Shown one piece after another: positions 34,565-44,543 of a DNA stretch of 64,000 nucleotides (its first letter is position 1; every line of letters begins with the position of its first letter). A program made the translations under genes and the position numbers. Below the pieces are notes generated by a model that was given only the letters and a program-made list of their open reading frames with translations, did not search any database and had not been told where the DNA came from. The stretch is taken from NCBI GenBank assembly GCA_934654585.1, contig CAKUGF010000008.1, forward strand, positions 1 through 64,000, in the 5' to 3' direction. The DNA comes from an uncultured Collinsella sp. Its GTDB lineage: Bacteria > Actinomycetota > Coriobacteriia > Coriobacteriales > Coriobacteriaceae.

Positions 34565-35353
34565 TTAGGCGGCGGGCGCGGGCCGCTCGCCCTCGTCCAG
34601 GGCGGCGAAGAGCTTTTTGCCGTCGAGTAGGCGCGTGCAGACGTTCCTCATGCGGCTGACCTCTACGGTGCGTAGGGTGTCATCGATGACCCGGTCGTCG
34701 TGGACGGTGCCCAGCAGATATGAGATCCCATCTCGCTGCCTGATGGCAAACGGCTGTATGGTCATCCGAATTGCCTCGTCCGCGCCGTGCGGCCCGATGC
34801 CCAAGAGGTCAAAACTCACAGAAGTACCTTGGTCTATAGCCTGCTCGATAAGCTCGCAGGCGTCGATGCGCGTAGCGGGCGGCTTGGCGCCTTTGGCGGG
34901 TGCGTTGGAGATGACCGGTGCCGGCTCGGGCGCATTGAGGTAGCCGCGAACGTCGACACTCGCCATGTCGACAAGGTGCCTGGCCATGCGCTTTCTGATC
35001 GCGACAGGCGTGGAGCGGTTTCGCATGACCATGCCGTGCAGACGAACGATCTCCTCGTCCGTGAGCGGGCGAGTGAGCAGGCGGTAGCCCACGCCGCGCT
35101 TGTATTCGATTTCGTATCCGGCGCGGCGTAGTGCGGAAATGGCGGTATAGATACTGCGGCGTGCTGCCGAGATGGGCATCTGGGCGGGGTTATCGGGATG
35201 GGCGAGATGCTCGGCCAGCTCATCGGGAAGCAGGGCCTTGTCCTCGCCGGTGTGGTCGCTTAGGACCTGCAGGATTCGCACGGCGCGATAAGCGGCAAGC
35301 GAAGCGGCTCCCCTGGTGGTTGCCCCGTAGTTTTCAACAGCGATTTCGGTCAT
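34565..35353 (-). CDS. WYL-domain transcriptional regulator
   Basis: The 262-residue protein has an N-terminal winged helix (about residues 15-95: SLAAYRAVRILQVLSDHTGE, then RRSIYTAISALRRAGYEIEY) and a C-terminal WYL-like ligand domain (QPFAIRQRDGISYLLGTVHD). The WYL triplet itself is altered to IRQ/ISYLLG. It probably represses or activates genes in response to a small ligand or nucleic acid. ATG 35353 (MTEIAVENYG) is chosen; the longer open frame upstream runs over the asnS terminator. Its target may be the ABC operon downstream. Confidence 0.78.
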   Translation of the reverse strand: MTEIAVENYGATTRGAASLAAYRAVRILQVLSDHTGEDKALLPDELAEHLAHPDNPAQMPISAARRSIYTAISALRRAGYEIEYKRGVGYRLLTRPLTDEEIVRLHGMVMRNRSTPVAIRKRMARHLVDMASVDVRGYLNAPEPAPVISNAPAKGAKPPATRIDACELIEQAIDQGTSVSFDLLGIGPHGADEAIRMTIQPFAIRQRDGISYLLGTVHDDRVIDDTLRTVEVSRMRNVCTRLLDGKKLFAALDEGERPAPAA

Positions 35354-35530
35354 GGCGCCCACATCCTTTCCGTTCCCGGGCGATGGCGGCTTTGAGCCTA
35401 GGGTGTCGCGTCCGACCGAGAACGCCTGACGTCTTGGACGGTCGGTCTGAGCCGGCGAACGGCGGGTCGAGTTTTCAACAGCCCTGTCCAACTGACCAAA
35501 AGCTTGCCAAAAGCTTGACGGATGCTGTTG

Positions 35531-35565
35531 AAAAAAGCGCCCCTCGGCTGTTGCCGAGAGGCGCT
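35531..35565 (-). terminator. Terminator of asnS
   Basis: AGCGCCCCTCGGC pairs with GCCGAGAGGCGCT over a TGTT loop, followed on the minus strand by TTTTTT. Confidence 0.92.
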
Positions 35566-35602
35566 GGCGCGGTGCGGTGCAGCACACGAGGAAGTGCGGC
35601 GA

Positions 35603-37006
35603 TTAGAAATCGGCGTTGCCCACGGTGCGGGGATGCGGCAGGACGTCGCGGATGTTGCCCACGCCCGTCAGGTACATGACCAGGCGCTCGAAGCCCAGGC
35701 CGTAGCCGGCGTGCTTGCAGGAGCCGTAGCGGCGCAGGTCCAGATAGTACTTGTACTGCTCGGGGGCCATGCCCAGGTCCTTGATGCGACCCTCGAGCAG
35801 ATCCAGGCGCTCCTCGCGCTGGGAGCCGCCGATGATCTCGCCGATGCCCGGCACCAGGCAGTCGGCGGCGGCGACGGTCTTGCCGTCGTCGTTCATGCGC
35901 ATGTAGAAGGCCTTGATCTCGGCAGGGTAGTCGGTCACGAAGGTCGGGCGCTTAAAGTGCTCCTCGGTCAGGAAGCGCTCGTGCTCGGTCTGCAGGTCGA
36001 TGCCCCAGCTGACGGGGTAGTCAAACTTGTGGCCGGCGGCGACGGCCTGCTCCAGGATCTCGACTGCCTCGGTGTAGGTGACGCGGGCAAAGTCGGAGTT
36101 TGCCACGTGGTTCAGCCGCTCGATGAGACCCTTGTCCACAAACTTGTTGAGCATGTTGAGCTCGTCGGGGCAGGTGGCCATGACGTCCTTGAGCACGTAC
36201 TTGAGCATGGCCTCGGCGTTATCCATGTAGTCGTTGAGGTCGGCGAAGGCCATCTCGGGCTCGATCATCCAAAACTCGGCGGCATGGCGCGTGGTGTTGG
36301 AGTTCTCGGCGCGGAAGGTGGGACCAAAGGTGTACACGTCGCCAAAGGCCATGGCGAAGTTCTCGGCGTTGAGCTGGCCGGATACGGTAAGGCTCGCGTG
36401 CTTGCCAAAGAAGTCCTGGCTCCAGTCGACCTCGCCGGCCTCGGTGAGAGGCGGGTTTTTGGGGTCGAGCGTGGTCACGCGGAACATCTCGCCGGCACCC
36501 TCGCAGTCACTCGTGGTGATGATGGGGGTGTTGACGTAGACAAAGCCCTGCTCCTGGAAGAAGCGGTGGATGGCAGCCGCGGCGACGGAGCGAATACGGA
36601 ACACGGCACGGAAGAGGTTGGTGCGCGGGCGCAGGTGCTGCTGGGTGCGCAGGAACTCGACGGTGGCGCGCTTCTTCTGCAGCGGGTAGTCCGGAGCGCT
36701 CGTGCCCTCGACCACGATGGAGGCGGCAGTGAGCTCGAAGGGCTGGGGAGCGTCGGGCGTCAGCTTGACGGTGCCGGTGCAGATGAGGGCGGCCGAGACG
36801 TTTTGGTGGGCGATCTCGTCGTAGTTGTCGAGTGCCTCGCGGTTCATGACGACCTGCAGGTCGCGGAAGCAGCTGCCGTCGTTGAGCGTAACGAAGCCAA
36901 AGTTCTTCATGTCGCGGACGGACTTGACCCAGCCGGCGACGGTGACGGTCTGGCCGCCGAGCGACTCGGCATCGGCATAGAGCTGCGCGATTTTGGTGCG
37001 GTTCAC
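35603..37006 (-). CDS. asnS: Asparaginyl-tRNA synthetase
   Basis: This class IIb synthetase charges tRNA-Asn. The 467-residue protein has the OB-fold anticodon domain ([20 protein letters not shown]), motif 2 ([20 protein letters not shown]) and motif 3 ([15 protein letters not shown]). GTG 37006 is preferred because GGGAGG is 4-5 bases upstream and the length equals that of E. coli AsnS; ATG 37018 would add four residues. Its presence means Asn-tRNA is made directly. Confidence 0.94.
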   Translation of the reverse strand: MNRTKIAQLYADAESLGGQTVTVAGWVKSVRDMKNFGFVTLNDGSCFRDLQVVMNREALDNYDEIAHQNVSAALICTGTVKLTPDAPQPFELTAASIVVEGTSAPDYPLQKKRATVEFLRTQQHLRPRTNLFRAVFRIRSVAAAAIHRFFQEQGFVYVNTPIITTSDCEGAGEMFRVTTLDPKNPPLTEAGEVDWSQDFFGKHASLTVSGQLNAENFAMAFGDVYTFGPTFRAENSNTTRHAAEFWMIEPEMAFADLNDYMDNAEAMLKYVLKDVMATCPDELNMLNKFVDKGLIERLNHVANSDFARVTYTEAVEILEQAVAAGHKFDYPVSWGIDLQTEHERFLTEEHFKRPTFVTDYPAEIKAFYMRMNDDGKTVAAADCLVPGIGEIIGGSQREERLDLLEGRIKDLGMAPEQYKYYLDLRRYGSCKHAGYGLGFERLVMYLTGVGNIRDVLPHPRTVGNADF

Positions 37007-37142
37007 GTATCCTCCCATAACGGTTGTACGGATTATTTCCAAACAGTTAACCATTCTAACCCGCGAGCGGGGGCGTAGCAAAACGGCAGACGCGATGTAT
37101 GGGCGTGGCGTGGGCGCCGTGCGGGTGCGGGCTTTACGTTGT

Positions 37143-39062
37143 CTAGTGCCCGCAGATGGCTTGGCGGATGAGGGCTGCGTAGGTGTCGATTCCCGCCTGG
37201 GTGAGGTGCGTGCCGTCGTCGACGAGGTATTCGCTGTGGCCCTCGGAGGCGCCGTTCCAGTCGATGACGCCGGCGTTGTCGTTTTGGGCGCACACATCGC
37301 GGATCGTCTGGTTGTTGCGGTCCTGCAGCTCGAGCGGCACGCGCACGGTCACAAAGTAGATGGGCTTGCCGCCCACGGCATTGATCACGTCTTGCACCTG
37401 CTGCGGGTCGCGGATCAGTCCGTTAGTGCCAAGCGCACAGATGACCACGCTCGGGTCGTAGTTGGCGCTGTCCTGTGCATAGACATCCTGGAAGGTGTAG
37501 AACTGGCGGCTCACCACGCCGTCGATGTACGCGTTGGGAAGCGCGGCCTGAATACCGGACTGTGCGCCCGCAGTGACCGAGTCGCCGATCATCAGCACGC
37601 GGGCATCGCAGGTTCCGGTCGCCTCGTCGTAGGCAAAGCTCTTCCAGTCCAAGTTCTTGGGAACCTTTTCGGCGATGGGACCCTCTTTGGGCTTTTGCTG
37701 AGCGGCGTCGCTGGGCTGAGCGTTTTGGTCGGATGTTGCCTTGGCATCCTTATCGCTGTCGCTGCTGTCCATGGGCGAGGCGGCATTCTGGGCAAGCTCG
37801 GGACGGAGCTGCTCGGCGCGGGCGGTGGCGATGCCCGTCCAGTCGAGCGGTGCGAAGGCGAGTGCGAGGGCGCATGCAGCGCCAAGTGCGGGAAGTGCCA
37901 TGGCGGGCGAAAGGACGCGCTTCTTTGCCGTGTCATTCTGCTGGGCCGGCTTGCGTGACCAGGGGCGTTCGACCAAACGATAGAAGACCTCGGCCACCGC
38001 AAGGATCATCACAAGCTGTAGCGCCTGCTCCCACCAGGCGATGCGAGTGGTGCGGGTTGCGGGGTTCATGAGAAGCAACAGGGGATAATGCACCAGATAG
38101 ATCGAGAACGAGCGCTGTCCCAGCCAGATAAGCGGCTTGACCGACAGCAGGCGGCGCACGACGCATTCCGTGTTCTGCGCACAGATGATAAGGAGCCCGG
38201 TGAGCAGGGCGAGCAGCAAAAAGCCGCCGCGGTAGAGCAGAGGGTTCTCGCCGGTCAGCGTGAACGCGCCGGCCACAACGGCAACGAGCCACACGATGGA
38301 GACTACGTTAACCTTCGAGATACCCTTGCTGGTGCCGGGGGTGGGGATGTTGCCGCTCAGTATCTCGCGCAGACGCGGCGCGGCGATGGCGGCCAAGGCT
38401 CCGCACAAAAGCTCGGCGGCGCGGGCGTCGGTTCCGTAGTAGACGCGCGATGTGTCAGCGGCGGGGTTAAACATGAGGGCCATCGCCGCCGCCGATGCGA
38501 GCGCGAGCGTGACCGTGACGCCGATGGCGGTGTTGCGCGAGCGGGTCTTGCTACAGAGCACCATAAGGATGAGCGGCCATACCAGATAGAACTGCATAGT
38601 GACGCCGCAGAACCACAAATGCGTGAGCGGCGAGGGGAGTCCCGCGGCGGCAAAATACGAGACGTTGCGGAAGATGTAGAACCAGTTGCTCAAAAAGAGC
38701 GCCGACGGCAGGGCGTCCTGCTGCACCTTAGGGAGTAGGCTCGGGGCCGCGATGTAGGTGACGACGGCGGCAAGCGCGATGGTCACAAGAATCGGCGGCA
38801 TCATGCGCGCAATGCGGCGGGTGAGGTAGCGCGGATACGAGAACCCGTCGCGCGCCGTTGCTCGCATAATGCTTTTGGTGGCGAGATAGCCACTCAGCGT
38901 AAAGAAGAGTGTAACGCCCAAAAAACCGCCGGTCAGGCGGCTGGGGCGAAGGTGATATAGGACGACGCCGGTGATGGCGAGGGCGCGAAACCCGTCGAGT
39001 GCGGCGATGCGTTGGCTGCGTTGAGACGCTGCGTGTGCGGCGCCCGTGGGTGTGTTTTGCAT
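37143..39062 (-). CDS. OatA-type acyltransferase with extracellular SGNH domain
   Basis: The 639-residue protein has an N-terminal acyltransferase-3 domain with about ten transmembrane helices ([33 protein letters not shown]), an Ala/Ser/Lys linker of about 60 residues, and a C-terminal SGNH hydrolase domain: [17 protein letters not shown] with the catalytic Ser, ICALGTNG, and [10 protein letters not shown] with Asp and His. Such proteins O-acetylate peptidoglycan or other surface sugars and give lysozyme resistance. ATG 39062 has GGAGG upstream. The substrate is inferred from the family. Confidence 0.88.
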   Translation of the reverse strand: MQNTPTGAAHAASQRSQRIAALDGFRALAITGVVLYHLRPSRLTGGFLGVTLFFTLSGYLATKSIMRATARDGFSYPRYLTRRIARMMPPILVTIALAAVVTYIAAPSLLPKVQQDALPSALFLSNWFYIFRNVSYFAAAGLPSPLTHLWFCGVTMQFYLVWPLILMVLCSKTRSRNTAIGVTVTLALASAAAMALMFNPAADTSRVYYGTDARAAELLCGALAAIAAPRLREILSGNIPTPGTSKGISKVNVVSIVWLVAVVAGAFTLTGENPLLYRGGFLLLALLTGLLIICAQNTECVVRRLLSVKPLIWLGQRSFSIYLVHYPLLLLMNPATRTTRIAWWEQALQLVMILAVAEVFYRLVERPWSRKPAQQNDTAKKRVLSPAMALPALGAACALALAFAPLDWTGIATARAEQLRPELAQNAASPMDSSDSDKDAKATSDQNAQPSDAAQQKPKEGPIAEKVPKNLDWKSFAYDEATGTCDARVLMIGDSVTAGAQSGIQAALPNAYIDGVVSRQFYTFQDVYAQDSANYDPSVVICALGTNGLIRDPQQVQDVINAVGGKPIYFVTVRVPLELQDRNNQTIRDVCAQNDNAGVIDWNGASEGHSEYLVDDGTHLTQAGIDTYAALIRQAICGH

Positions 39063-39203
39063 CGATCTTTCCTCCAATGTCGACCTAGCAGTCTAGCGCT
39101 CTGCGCGGACAAAGGAAGGGGGTTCGCATGGTTGAACAACACGCCGATGGGCGATGCCTCGCCATGCAAAAGCCGCACCTGCGCTGATGCTTAGCTGCCT
39201 ATG

Positions 39204-39217
39204 TAGAAACGTTTCAG
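39204..39217. promoter_or_regulatory. LacI-type palindrome, downstream side of the PTS IIA gene
   Basis: GAAACGTTTC at 39206-39215 is a perfect 10-bp palindrome of the kind bound by LacI/CcpA-family repressors. It lies about 90 bases beyond the 3' end of the IIA gene and about 145 bases before the acyltransferase start. Confidence 0.5.
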
Positions 39218-39297
39218 AATCTCTTCATAAGCAAAAACAACAACACAGACGCGGCAAAGATGCGCAGGGGGTTGACCCTTTGTGCGACGGTGCTCGG

Positions 39298-39861
39298 CTA
39301 CTTGGTCTTGGCCACCAACAGCGGATCGCCGAGCTTGACGAGCGGGTTGCCGCCAAGAAGCGTGCCAGATTCGCCGACGTGGTCGATGCTCTTGAGGCGG
39401 TCGAGCTCAGAGATGATGACGGTCACGATGTCCTCGTGACCGGCGGCCTTGATAGCGTCGCGGTCGAAGCTGATGAGCGGCTGGCCTGCCTTGACCGTGT
39501 CGCCCATCTCGACAAAGCGGGCAAAACCCTTGCCGTTCATTTCCACGGTGCCCAGGCCGACGTGGATGAACACGCGCAGGCCGTCCTCGGTAATCATGCC
39601 GATGGAGTGGTTGGTGACGGTGGTGGCGCCGATGCGGCCGTTAGCGGGGGCGTAAATGGTGTCGGTAATGGGTTCGATGCCATAGCCCTGGCCGAGCATG
39701 CCCGAGGCGATGGTCTCGTCGGGAATCTCGTCCAGATTGACGAGCACGCCGTTGACGGGGGCGTAGATGACGCCTTCGCGGGTGGCGAAGCTTGCTGCGG
39801 GCGGAACGGATGCCTCGCCCGTCGAGGTGAAGGTGGACTTAAGCGAATCGAGCAGACCCAT
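39298..39861 (-). CDS. crr: PTS glucose-type IIA protein
   Basis: The 187-residue single-domain protein carries phosphate from HPr to a sugar permease. It has the IIA-Glc core: GVIYAPVNGVLVNLDEIPDE, TNHSIGM with the supporting His and VFIHVGLGTVEM with the phosphorylated His. ATG 39861 has GGAGG upstream; the frame is open to 39942 but without a better start. No IIB or IIC gene lies nearby, so it probably serves a distant permease and may also act as a regulator. Palindromes GAAACGTTTC lie on both sides of the gene. Confidence 0.9.
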   Translation of the reverse strand: MGLLDSLKSTFTSTGEASVPPAASFATREGVIYAPVNGVLVNLDEIPDETIASGMLGQGYGIEPITDTIYAPANGRIGATTVTNHSIGMITEDGLRVFIHVGLGTVEMNGKGFARFVEMGDTVKAGQPLISFDRDAIKAAGHEDIVTVIISELDRLKSIDHVGESGTLLGGNPLVKLGDPLLVAKTK

Positions 39862-39906
39862 AGTTGCCTCCAACTTAAATAGGCGCATATCGCGCGCTTG
39901 GTTTGC

Positions 39907-39920
39907 CGGAAACGTTTCGT
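39907..39920. promoter_or_regulatory. LacI-type palindrome upstream of the PTS IIA gene
   Basis: GAAACGTTTC at 39909-39918 lies about 50 bases upstream of the IIA start, in promoter position. It is identical to the palindrome about 700 bases away on the other side of the gene. Confidence 0.6.
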
Positions 39921-40104
39921 ATGCGTTTCGCGGCTTGGTCAACGCCCCTATTCTACGCTGCCCAACGATACCTCTGAACTGGGATTATGTGATATATCAG
40001 TTGAAGGGAAACTTATTGCTGGAGTGTTTCTGCGTCCTGCGCCCAACTGGGGTACGCTAAGGTGCGAAAAATGAGTGCGCATAATCTGCGCGAAGGGAGC
40101 ACAT

Positions 40105-41007
40105 ATGATTGTCGAGAATCACGCGCTGTGGGGCGAGGAGCCGACCGAGGAATATCCGGCGACGTTTACCTATTTGGGTGCCGAGCCGCTGCCCGATAAG
40201 CCCAATGGCCGCCGCCCGGCCGTGATCATCTGCGGCGGAGGCGGGTTTACGCACATCGCTCCGCATGAGCAGGATCCCGTGGCGTTTGCATTTTTGGATC
40301 ACGGCTACCAGGCTTTTGTGCTCAATTATGTGACGAGCGCCACGGGCGATGTGAGTTTTCCGCACCCGCAGGCTGATCTCGCCAAGATGGTCGCCACGGT
40401 TCGCGCCAACGCCGATGACTGGCATGTCGACCCCAAGCGCGTGTGCGTCGTGGGCTTCTCGGCGGGTGGCATGATCTGCGCCTCGTTGGCAACGCAGTGG
40501 AAGACCGGCCCCTTCGCGGGCCTTGCCGGGGCGCGTCCGGAGGATATTCGCCCCGATGCCGTGGTTCTGGGCTATCCGCTGCTCGACCTTGCCTATGTGC
40601 GCGACATGCAGACGCGCGACCCGCGCATCGACCTGCGCGTGCCCAAAACCGGCGGCAAGACGGGGCGCGATTTGCTCAACGACTATCTGTCGATGGTGAC
40701 GGGCGGCGAGGCGACCGACGAACATTTGGCTGACATTTGTCCTACCACGCACGTCTCGCGTCAGGTGCCCCCGACCTTTGTGTGGGGCGTTTCGGACGAC
40801 AAGACGGCGCCGATCGCGCAGGTCTATCCGTTTGCACAGCGCATGGCCGAGGAAGGCGTCGCCTGCGAGATGCACGTCTTTGACCAGGGCGGCCACGGCC
40901 TTTCGCTCGGCAACGCCAACACCGCGGTCGACAACGAGGACAAGCAAGTGGCAGTCCGTCCCTGGATCCGCCTGGCCTTCCGCTTCTTAGGCCGCCACGG
41001 CTTCTAG
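40105..41007 (+). CDS. Alpha/beta-hydrolase esterase
   Basis: The 300-residue cytosolic hydrolase has the oxyanion loop VIICGGGGFTHIAPHEQDP, the nucleophile elbow VVGFSAGGM with Ser, Asp in VSDDKTAP and His in DQGGHGLSLG. It resembles BD-FAE/acetyl-xylan-esterase-like enzymes that deacetylate sugars or other small esters. ATG 40105 follows AAGGGAG. It is divergent from the IIA gene, so both may respond to the palindromic operator between them; that link is inference. Confidence 0.85.
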   Translation: MIVENHALWGEEPTEEYPATFTYLGAEPLPDKPNGRRPAVIICGGGGFTHIAPHEQDPVAFAFLDHGYQAFVLNYVTSATGDVSFPHPQADLAKMVATVRANADDWHVDPKRVCVVGFSAGGMICASLATQWKTGPFAGLAGARPEDIRPDAVVLGYPLLDLAYVRDMQTRDPRIDLRVPKTGGKTGRDLLNDYLSMVTGGEATDEHLADICPTTHVSRQVPPTFVWGVSDDKTAPIAQVYPFAQRMAEEGVACEMHVFDQGGHGLSLGNANTAVDNEDKQVAVRPWIRLAFRFLGRHGF

Positions 41008-41018
41008 CTCGCGCAGCG

Positions 41019-41084
41019 CGAGGGTGGATAATCTCCCGTTTTTGGCCTGCTATTCGACTAAAAGTGGGAGATTATCCACTCTCG
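41019..41084. repeat. 66-bp inverted repeat, family C, copy 2
   Basis: It has the same 24-18-24 geometry as the copy at 15354 and shares GTGGATAATCTCCC and its inverse. It begins 12 bases after the esterase stop. A partial arm (AAATCCACTCTCG) follows at 41101. Confidence 0.88.
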
Positions 41085-41121
41085 TGAGGCGAACGTCCGA
41101 AAATCCACTCTCGTCGCCTTC

Positions 41122-41772
41122 CTACCAAACGGTGAACTGGGCGTTCTCCGTATTCCAATGGACATCGCGAACATAGTCTCGTACGCCCGTCGCATCTCGT
41201 GCTTCGAACAACTCAAGAATATGAGCATGTTCGTTGTTGGCTTTATTGAGCAGTTTACAAGCCGTCTCTTGGTCGACAGTCTCGTAATCGCGCTTGATAA
41301 AGCAGCGCTCGAGCTGCGAAATCATGTCGCGCAGACGGTCATTGCCGCAGCGGTTGAAGTACGTCAGATGAAAGTCTCGCTGAATATCGTCGTACTTACG
41401 GATGAGACCGCCTTGGATCGCGAGATCCATAGAGCCGACGAGAAATTTCAGCTGCGTAATGTCATCGTCGGTTAGGTTCGGACAGGAGAGATATGCGGCC
41501 TGCCCGTCGAGCGGCCCCATAATCTCAAAGACTTCAACGGCGTTTTGCTGATCGAACCCACGGACGCGGAATCCGCGGCGGGGGAGATTGTCCAGATAGC
41601 CGTCGCTTGCGAGCTGGATGAGCGCCTCGCGAACCGGCGTGCGCGACACGCCCATGGCATCGCAGATCGCTTGCTCGCTCAGCCGGTCGCCGGCGGACAA
41701 CTCGCCGGCGTCAATACGGCTCGAAATATAGTCGTATACGTGGTCCTTCAGGGGCCTTCTGAGCGTTTCCAT
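41122..41772 (-). CDS. GntR-family regulator, FCD subfamily
   Basis: The 216-residue protein has a winged helix (residues 8-72: DHVYDYISSRIDAGELSAGD, then MGVSRTPVREALIQLASDGY) and a C-terminal all-helical FCD ligand domain (about 80-200). FCD regulators sense organic or amino acids through a metal site. It is divergent from the DDAH-like hydrolase and the antiporter, with a TTGTATACAA palindrome between them, so it probably regulates those genes. Confidence 0.88.
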   Translation of the reverse strand: METLRRPLKDHVYDYISSRIDAGELSAGDRLSEQAICDAMGVSRTPVREALIQLASDGYLDNLPRRGFRVRGFDQQNAVEVFEIMGPLDGQAAYLSCPNLTDDDITQLKFLVGSMDLAIQGGLIRKYDDIQRDFHLTYFNRCGNDRLRDMISQLERCFIKRDYETVDQETACKLLNKANNEHAHILELFEARDATGVRDYVRDVHWNTENAQFTVW

Positions 41773-41919
41773 GAGCTTATGTTCCTTAACTGTATTTTTC
41801 TAAGATTTAATACGTTTCGCTTGAATAGCTCAGTTGAAGTATAGAACGACCAGCTAAATCGTGCTACTTTGCGCCAATAAGCAAGAATACGCTTACCGAA
41901 GAATATCTACCGTTCATGA

Positions 41920-41937
41920 TTGTATACAATATACAAA
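41920..41937. promoter_or_regulatory. Likely operator for the GntR regulator
   Basis: TTGTATACAATATACAA contains the perfect palindrome TTGTATACAA and a second overlapping half. FCD-type GntR proteins bind TNGTNNNACNA-like sites. It lies in the AT-rich region between the two divergent genes. Confidence 0.6.
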
Positions 41938-42027
41938 ACAGGAAAACCGCCCTAAGATAAAGCCATCGAAAGGAAGGCGGGCGCGAAGAAGTCCCGCTCT
42001 CTGCTAAGAGATCCAAGGAGGATCATC

Positions 42028-42804
42028 ATGACCAAGTTCAGCCACGTCATCATCCGCCGTCCCGGCAAGTCCCTGAGCAATGGCATCACGAGCGCCCCCG
42101 AGCTTGGCCAGCCCATCTACGAGCGCGCCATCGAGGAGCACTACGATTACGAGCATGCGCTCGAGCAGTGCGGCGTGGATGTCTCGGTGCTGCCGGCACT
42201 CGAGCAGTATCCCGACAGCTGCTTTGTCGAGGACCCCGCCGTTATCACTCGCTGCGGCGCCATCATTACCAACCCCGGCGCCGATAGCCGCAACGGCGAG
42301 AAGGACGAGATCGAGCCGGCTGTCCGTCGCTTCTTTGACGATGAGCACGTCAAGCACATCGTTTCTCCGGGCACGCTCGATGGCGGCGACGTCATGATGG
42401 TCGGTGACCATTTCTACGTCGGTCGCTCCGCTCGCACCAACGAAGAGGGCATCCGCCAGTTCTGCGAGATTCTCGAGGGCTGGGGCCTCGAGGGCTCCGA
42501 GGTTCCGCTGGAGGAGGTCCTGCACCTCAAGACGGGCGTCAACTACATCGAGGACAACAACATGCTCGTCTCTGGTGAGTTCATCGATAAGCCCGACTTT
42601 GCCCAGTACAACAAGATCGTCGTGCCTGAGGACGAGGCTTACGGCGCCAACTGCATCTGGGTCAACGGTACGGTCATCGTTGCCGAGGGCTATCCGACCG
42701 TGCTCAAGGCCGTGCAGGATCTGGGCTACAAGACGCTCGTCGTCGACACCTCCGAGTATCGCAAGGTCGACGGCGGCCTCTCTTGCCTGTCACTGCGCTT
42801 CTAA
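42028..42804 (+). CDS. Dimethylargininase/arginine deiminase-like amidinohydrolase
   Basis: The 258-residue enzyme belongs to the DDAH branch of the guanidino-modifying superfamily. It shows CFVEDPA (residues 65-71), TLDGGDVMMVG (near 117), LHLKTGVNYIEDN with the catalytic His, and the nucleophile Cys253 in GGLSCLSLRF. It would hydrolyse methylated arginine, arginine or a similar guanidine compound to citrulline-like products. AAGGAGGA precedes the ATG. The antiporter downstream may exchange substrate and product. The exact substrate is not decided by sequence. Confidence 0.86.
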   Translation: MTKFSHVIIRRPGKSLSNGITSAPELGQPIYERAIEEHYDYEHALEQCGVDVSVLPALEQYPDSCFVEDPAVITRCGAIITNPGADSRNGEKDEIEPAVRRFFDDEHVKHIVSPGTLDGGDVMMVGDHFYVGRSARTNEEGIRQFCEILEGWGLEGSEVPLEEVLHLKTGVNYIEDNNMLVSGEFIDKPDFAQYNKIVVPEDEAYGANCIWVNGTVIVAEGYPTVLKAVQDLGYKTLVVDTSEYRKVDGGLSCLSLRF

Positions 42805-42840
42805 CGCGATAGCTGTAACGGTCTGATGATCGCTTGACCG

Positions 42841-42878
42841 ATGGCCCGGCACCCGATTCGGGACGTCCGGGCCATCTT
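42841..42878 (+). terminator. Terminator between the DDAH-like gene and the antiporter
   Basis: ATGGCCCGG pairs with CCGGGCCAT, followed by CTTTC. A partial terminator would lower antiporter expression relative to the hydrolase. Confidence 0.65.
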
Positions 42879-42913
42879 TCGCTCGATCACATGATGAAGG
42901 GGGTGCACATACA

Positions 42914-44377
42914 ATGGCCTCTAAAGCTCAAAACGACGAGATTATCGACCCTAATGGCCTCGATCTCTTTCGTCTGACCATGATGGTCATTACTGCCAGT
43001 ATTTGTGGCGGTATCTTTTCGCTTGCCGGCGATATGGCAGCAGGCGGGGCAAATACCGGTGCGGTTATCGTCTCGTGGGGAATTTGCTTTATTGGCGTCT
43101 TTGCGCTGATGATGGTGTTCAACGGTTTGTCTCAGGCCCGTCCCGACCTGACCGGCGGCATCTATGCATACGCTGCGGCCGGTTTTGGCGATTACATTGG
43201 ATTCAACTCCGCCTGGGGCTACTGGATCAGCGCATGTCTTTCCAACGTGAGCTTTGCGCTCTTGTTGTTTAGCGCGCTGGGTTATTTCTTCCCTGCGTTT
43301 GGCGCGGGTAACAACCTGCTTTCCATCGTCTGTGCCAGCGTGTTTTTGTGGTTCCTTACCGCCCTTGTGCTTCGTGGCGTTAAGGAGGCTGCGGGCATTA
43401 ACACGATCGTCACGTTGGCGAAACTGGTGCCGCTGGGACTCTTCGTGCTGAGCATTGTGCTCCTGGGCAAGTTCGACGTCGATATCTTTATGGACAACTT
43501 CTGGGGAGAGCCGGCTGGTCCTGGGTTTGGCGAGCAAGTCGTCTCGACCATGATCGCCCTTGTCTGGGTCTTCACGGGCATCGAGGGTGCTGTTGTTATC
43601 TCGGGTCGCGCAAAGTACGTGCGTGACGTCGGCCGCTCGACGGCGCTCGGATTTGCGGCTGTGTTCACGCTGTATCTGATTATCTCGATGCTGTCGCTCG
43701 GCATTATGCCGCGCGAGGAGATGGCGCAGCTCGCAACGCCCTCCATGGCGGGAATTCTCGAGTGCGCAATCGGTCCAGTTGGCGCTGCCATCGTAAACCT
43801 TGGCGTTATCCTTTCGCTGGTTGGCGCACTGCTGGGCTATGTCATCATTGCGTCCGAGACGCCGTTCGAGGCGGCGCGCCAGGGATCCTTCCCTCTGGCG
43901 TTTGCCAAGACGAACAAGCACGACGCCCCGGTGGTGACGGTCCTCGTGAGCTCCGGCATCACGCAGCTCTTCTTGATTGTTTCGTATGTGGCGGCGAGCA
44001 CCTACCAGTTCTTCTATAGCTGCGCAGTCAATACGATCCTAGTTCCGTACGTGTGCTCGGCAGCCTATTACATGGTGATTGGCTGGAAGAACGAGCATCT
44101 GGACGGGCCGCATGCGCCAAGCGTCGGCAAGGCGCGCTTCTTCGGCACGCTCGGCTTCATCTACACATTGTTCCTGGTGTGGTCGACGGGTCTCCAGGGC
44201 GTTATGATCACGACGATCCTTTTTGCTCCGGCCATTCCCGTTTATATGCTGGGCGAGCGAGGCCGCGGTAAGCCGGTACTTCCGCACCTGCACGACAAGC
44301 TGATCGCAGCGGTGGTCATTGTTGTGGCAATCATTTCGCTGTATCTGCACTTTGCCGGCATTGCGCCGATTGTCTAA
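42914..44377 (+). CDS. APC-family amino-acid antiporter (basic amino acid type)
   Basis: The 487-residue membrane protein has about 12 to 13 transmembrane helices and the APC features TASICGGIFSLAGDMA in helix 1 and GIEGAVVISGRAK in helix 6. It resembles ArcD/LysI-type exchangers of arginine, ornithine, lysine or citrulline. Together with the upstream amidinohydrolase it suggests uptake of an arginine-like compound and export of the product. AAGGGGGTG lies upstream of the ATG. Confidence 0.88.
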   Translation: MASKAQNDEIIDPNGLDLFRLTMMVITASICGGIFSLAGDMAAGGANTGAVIVSWGICFIGVFALMMVFNGLSQARPDLTGGIYAYAAAGFGDYIGFNSAWGYWISACLSNVSFALLLFSALGYFFPAFGAGNNLLSIVCASVFLWFLTALVLRGVKEAAGINTIVTLAKLVPLGLFVLSIVLLGKFDVDIFMDNFWGEPAGPGFGEQVVSTMIALVWVFTGIEGAVVISGRAKYVRDVGRSTALGFAAVFTLYLIISMLSLGIMPREEMAQLATPSMAGILECAIGPVGAAIVNLGVILSLVGALLGYVIIASETPFEAARQGSFPLAFAKTNKHDAPVVTVLVSSGITQLFLIVSYVAASTYQFFYSCAVNTILVPYVCSAAYYMVIGWKNEHLDGPHAPSVGKARFFGTLGFIYTLFLVWSTGLQGVMITTILFAPAIPVYMLGERGRGKPVLPHLHDKLIAAVVIVVAIISLYLHFAGIAPIV

Positions 44378-44490
44378 GGCTATGGCGAGTTTCATTGCTT
44401 GGTAAGCCGGCGGGCATCGCGTATCGGTGCTGTTCGGTAATCCATAACTGACGTGGGCCTCAATAACGTGCCTTTGGGAGTGCCCGCCAA

Positions 44491-44530
44491 GCCCGCGCAG
44501 GTAACATTTTGTCGCCAGCGCGGGCATTTT
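44491..44530 (+). terminator. Terminator after the antiporter gene
   Basis: GCCCGCGC (44491-44498) pairs with GCGCGGGC (44518-44525), followed by ATTTT. Confidence 0.8.
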
Positions 44531-44543
44531 CCCAGCCCTCATT

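Noticed and set aside
39063..39297. A small gene between the acyltransferase and PTS IIA genes
   Set aside because: Short frames there have no ribosome site or resemblance; only the palindrome GAAACGTTTC stands out.
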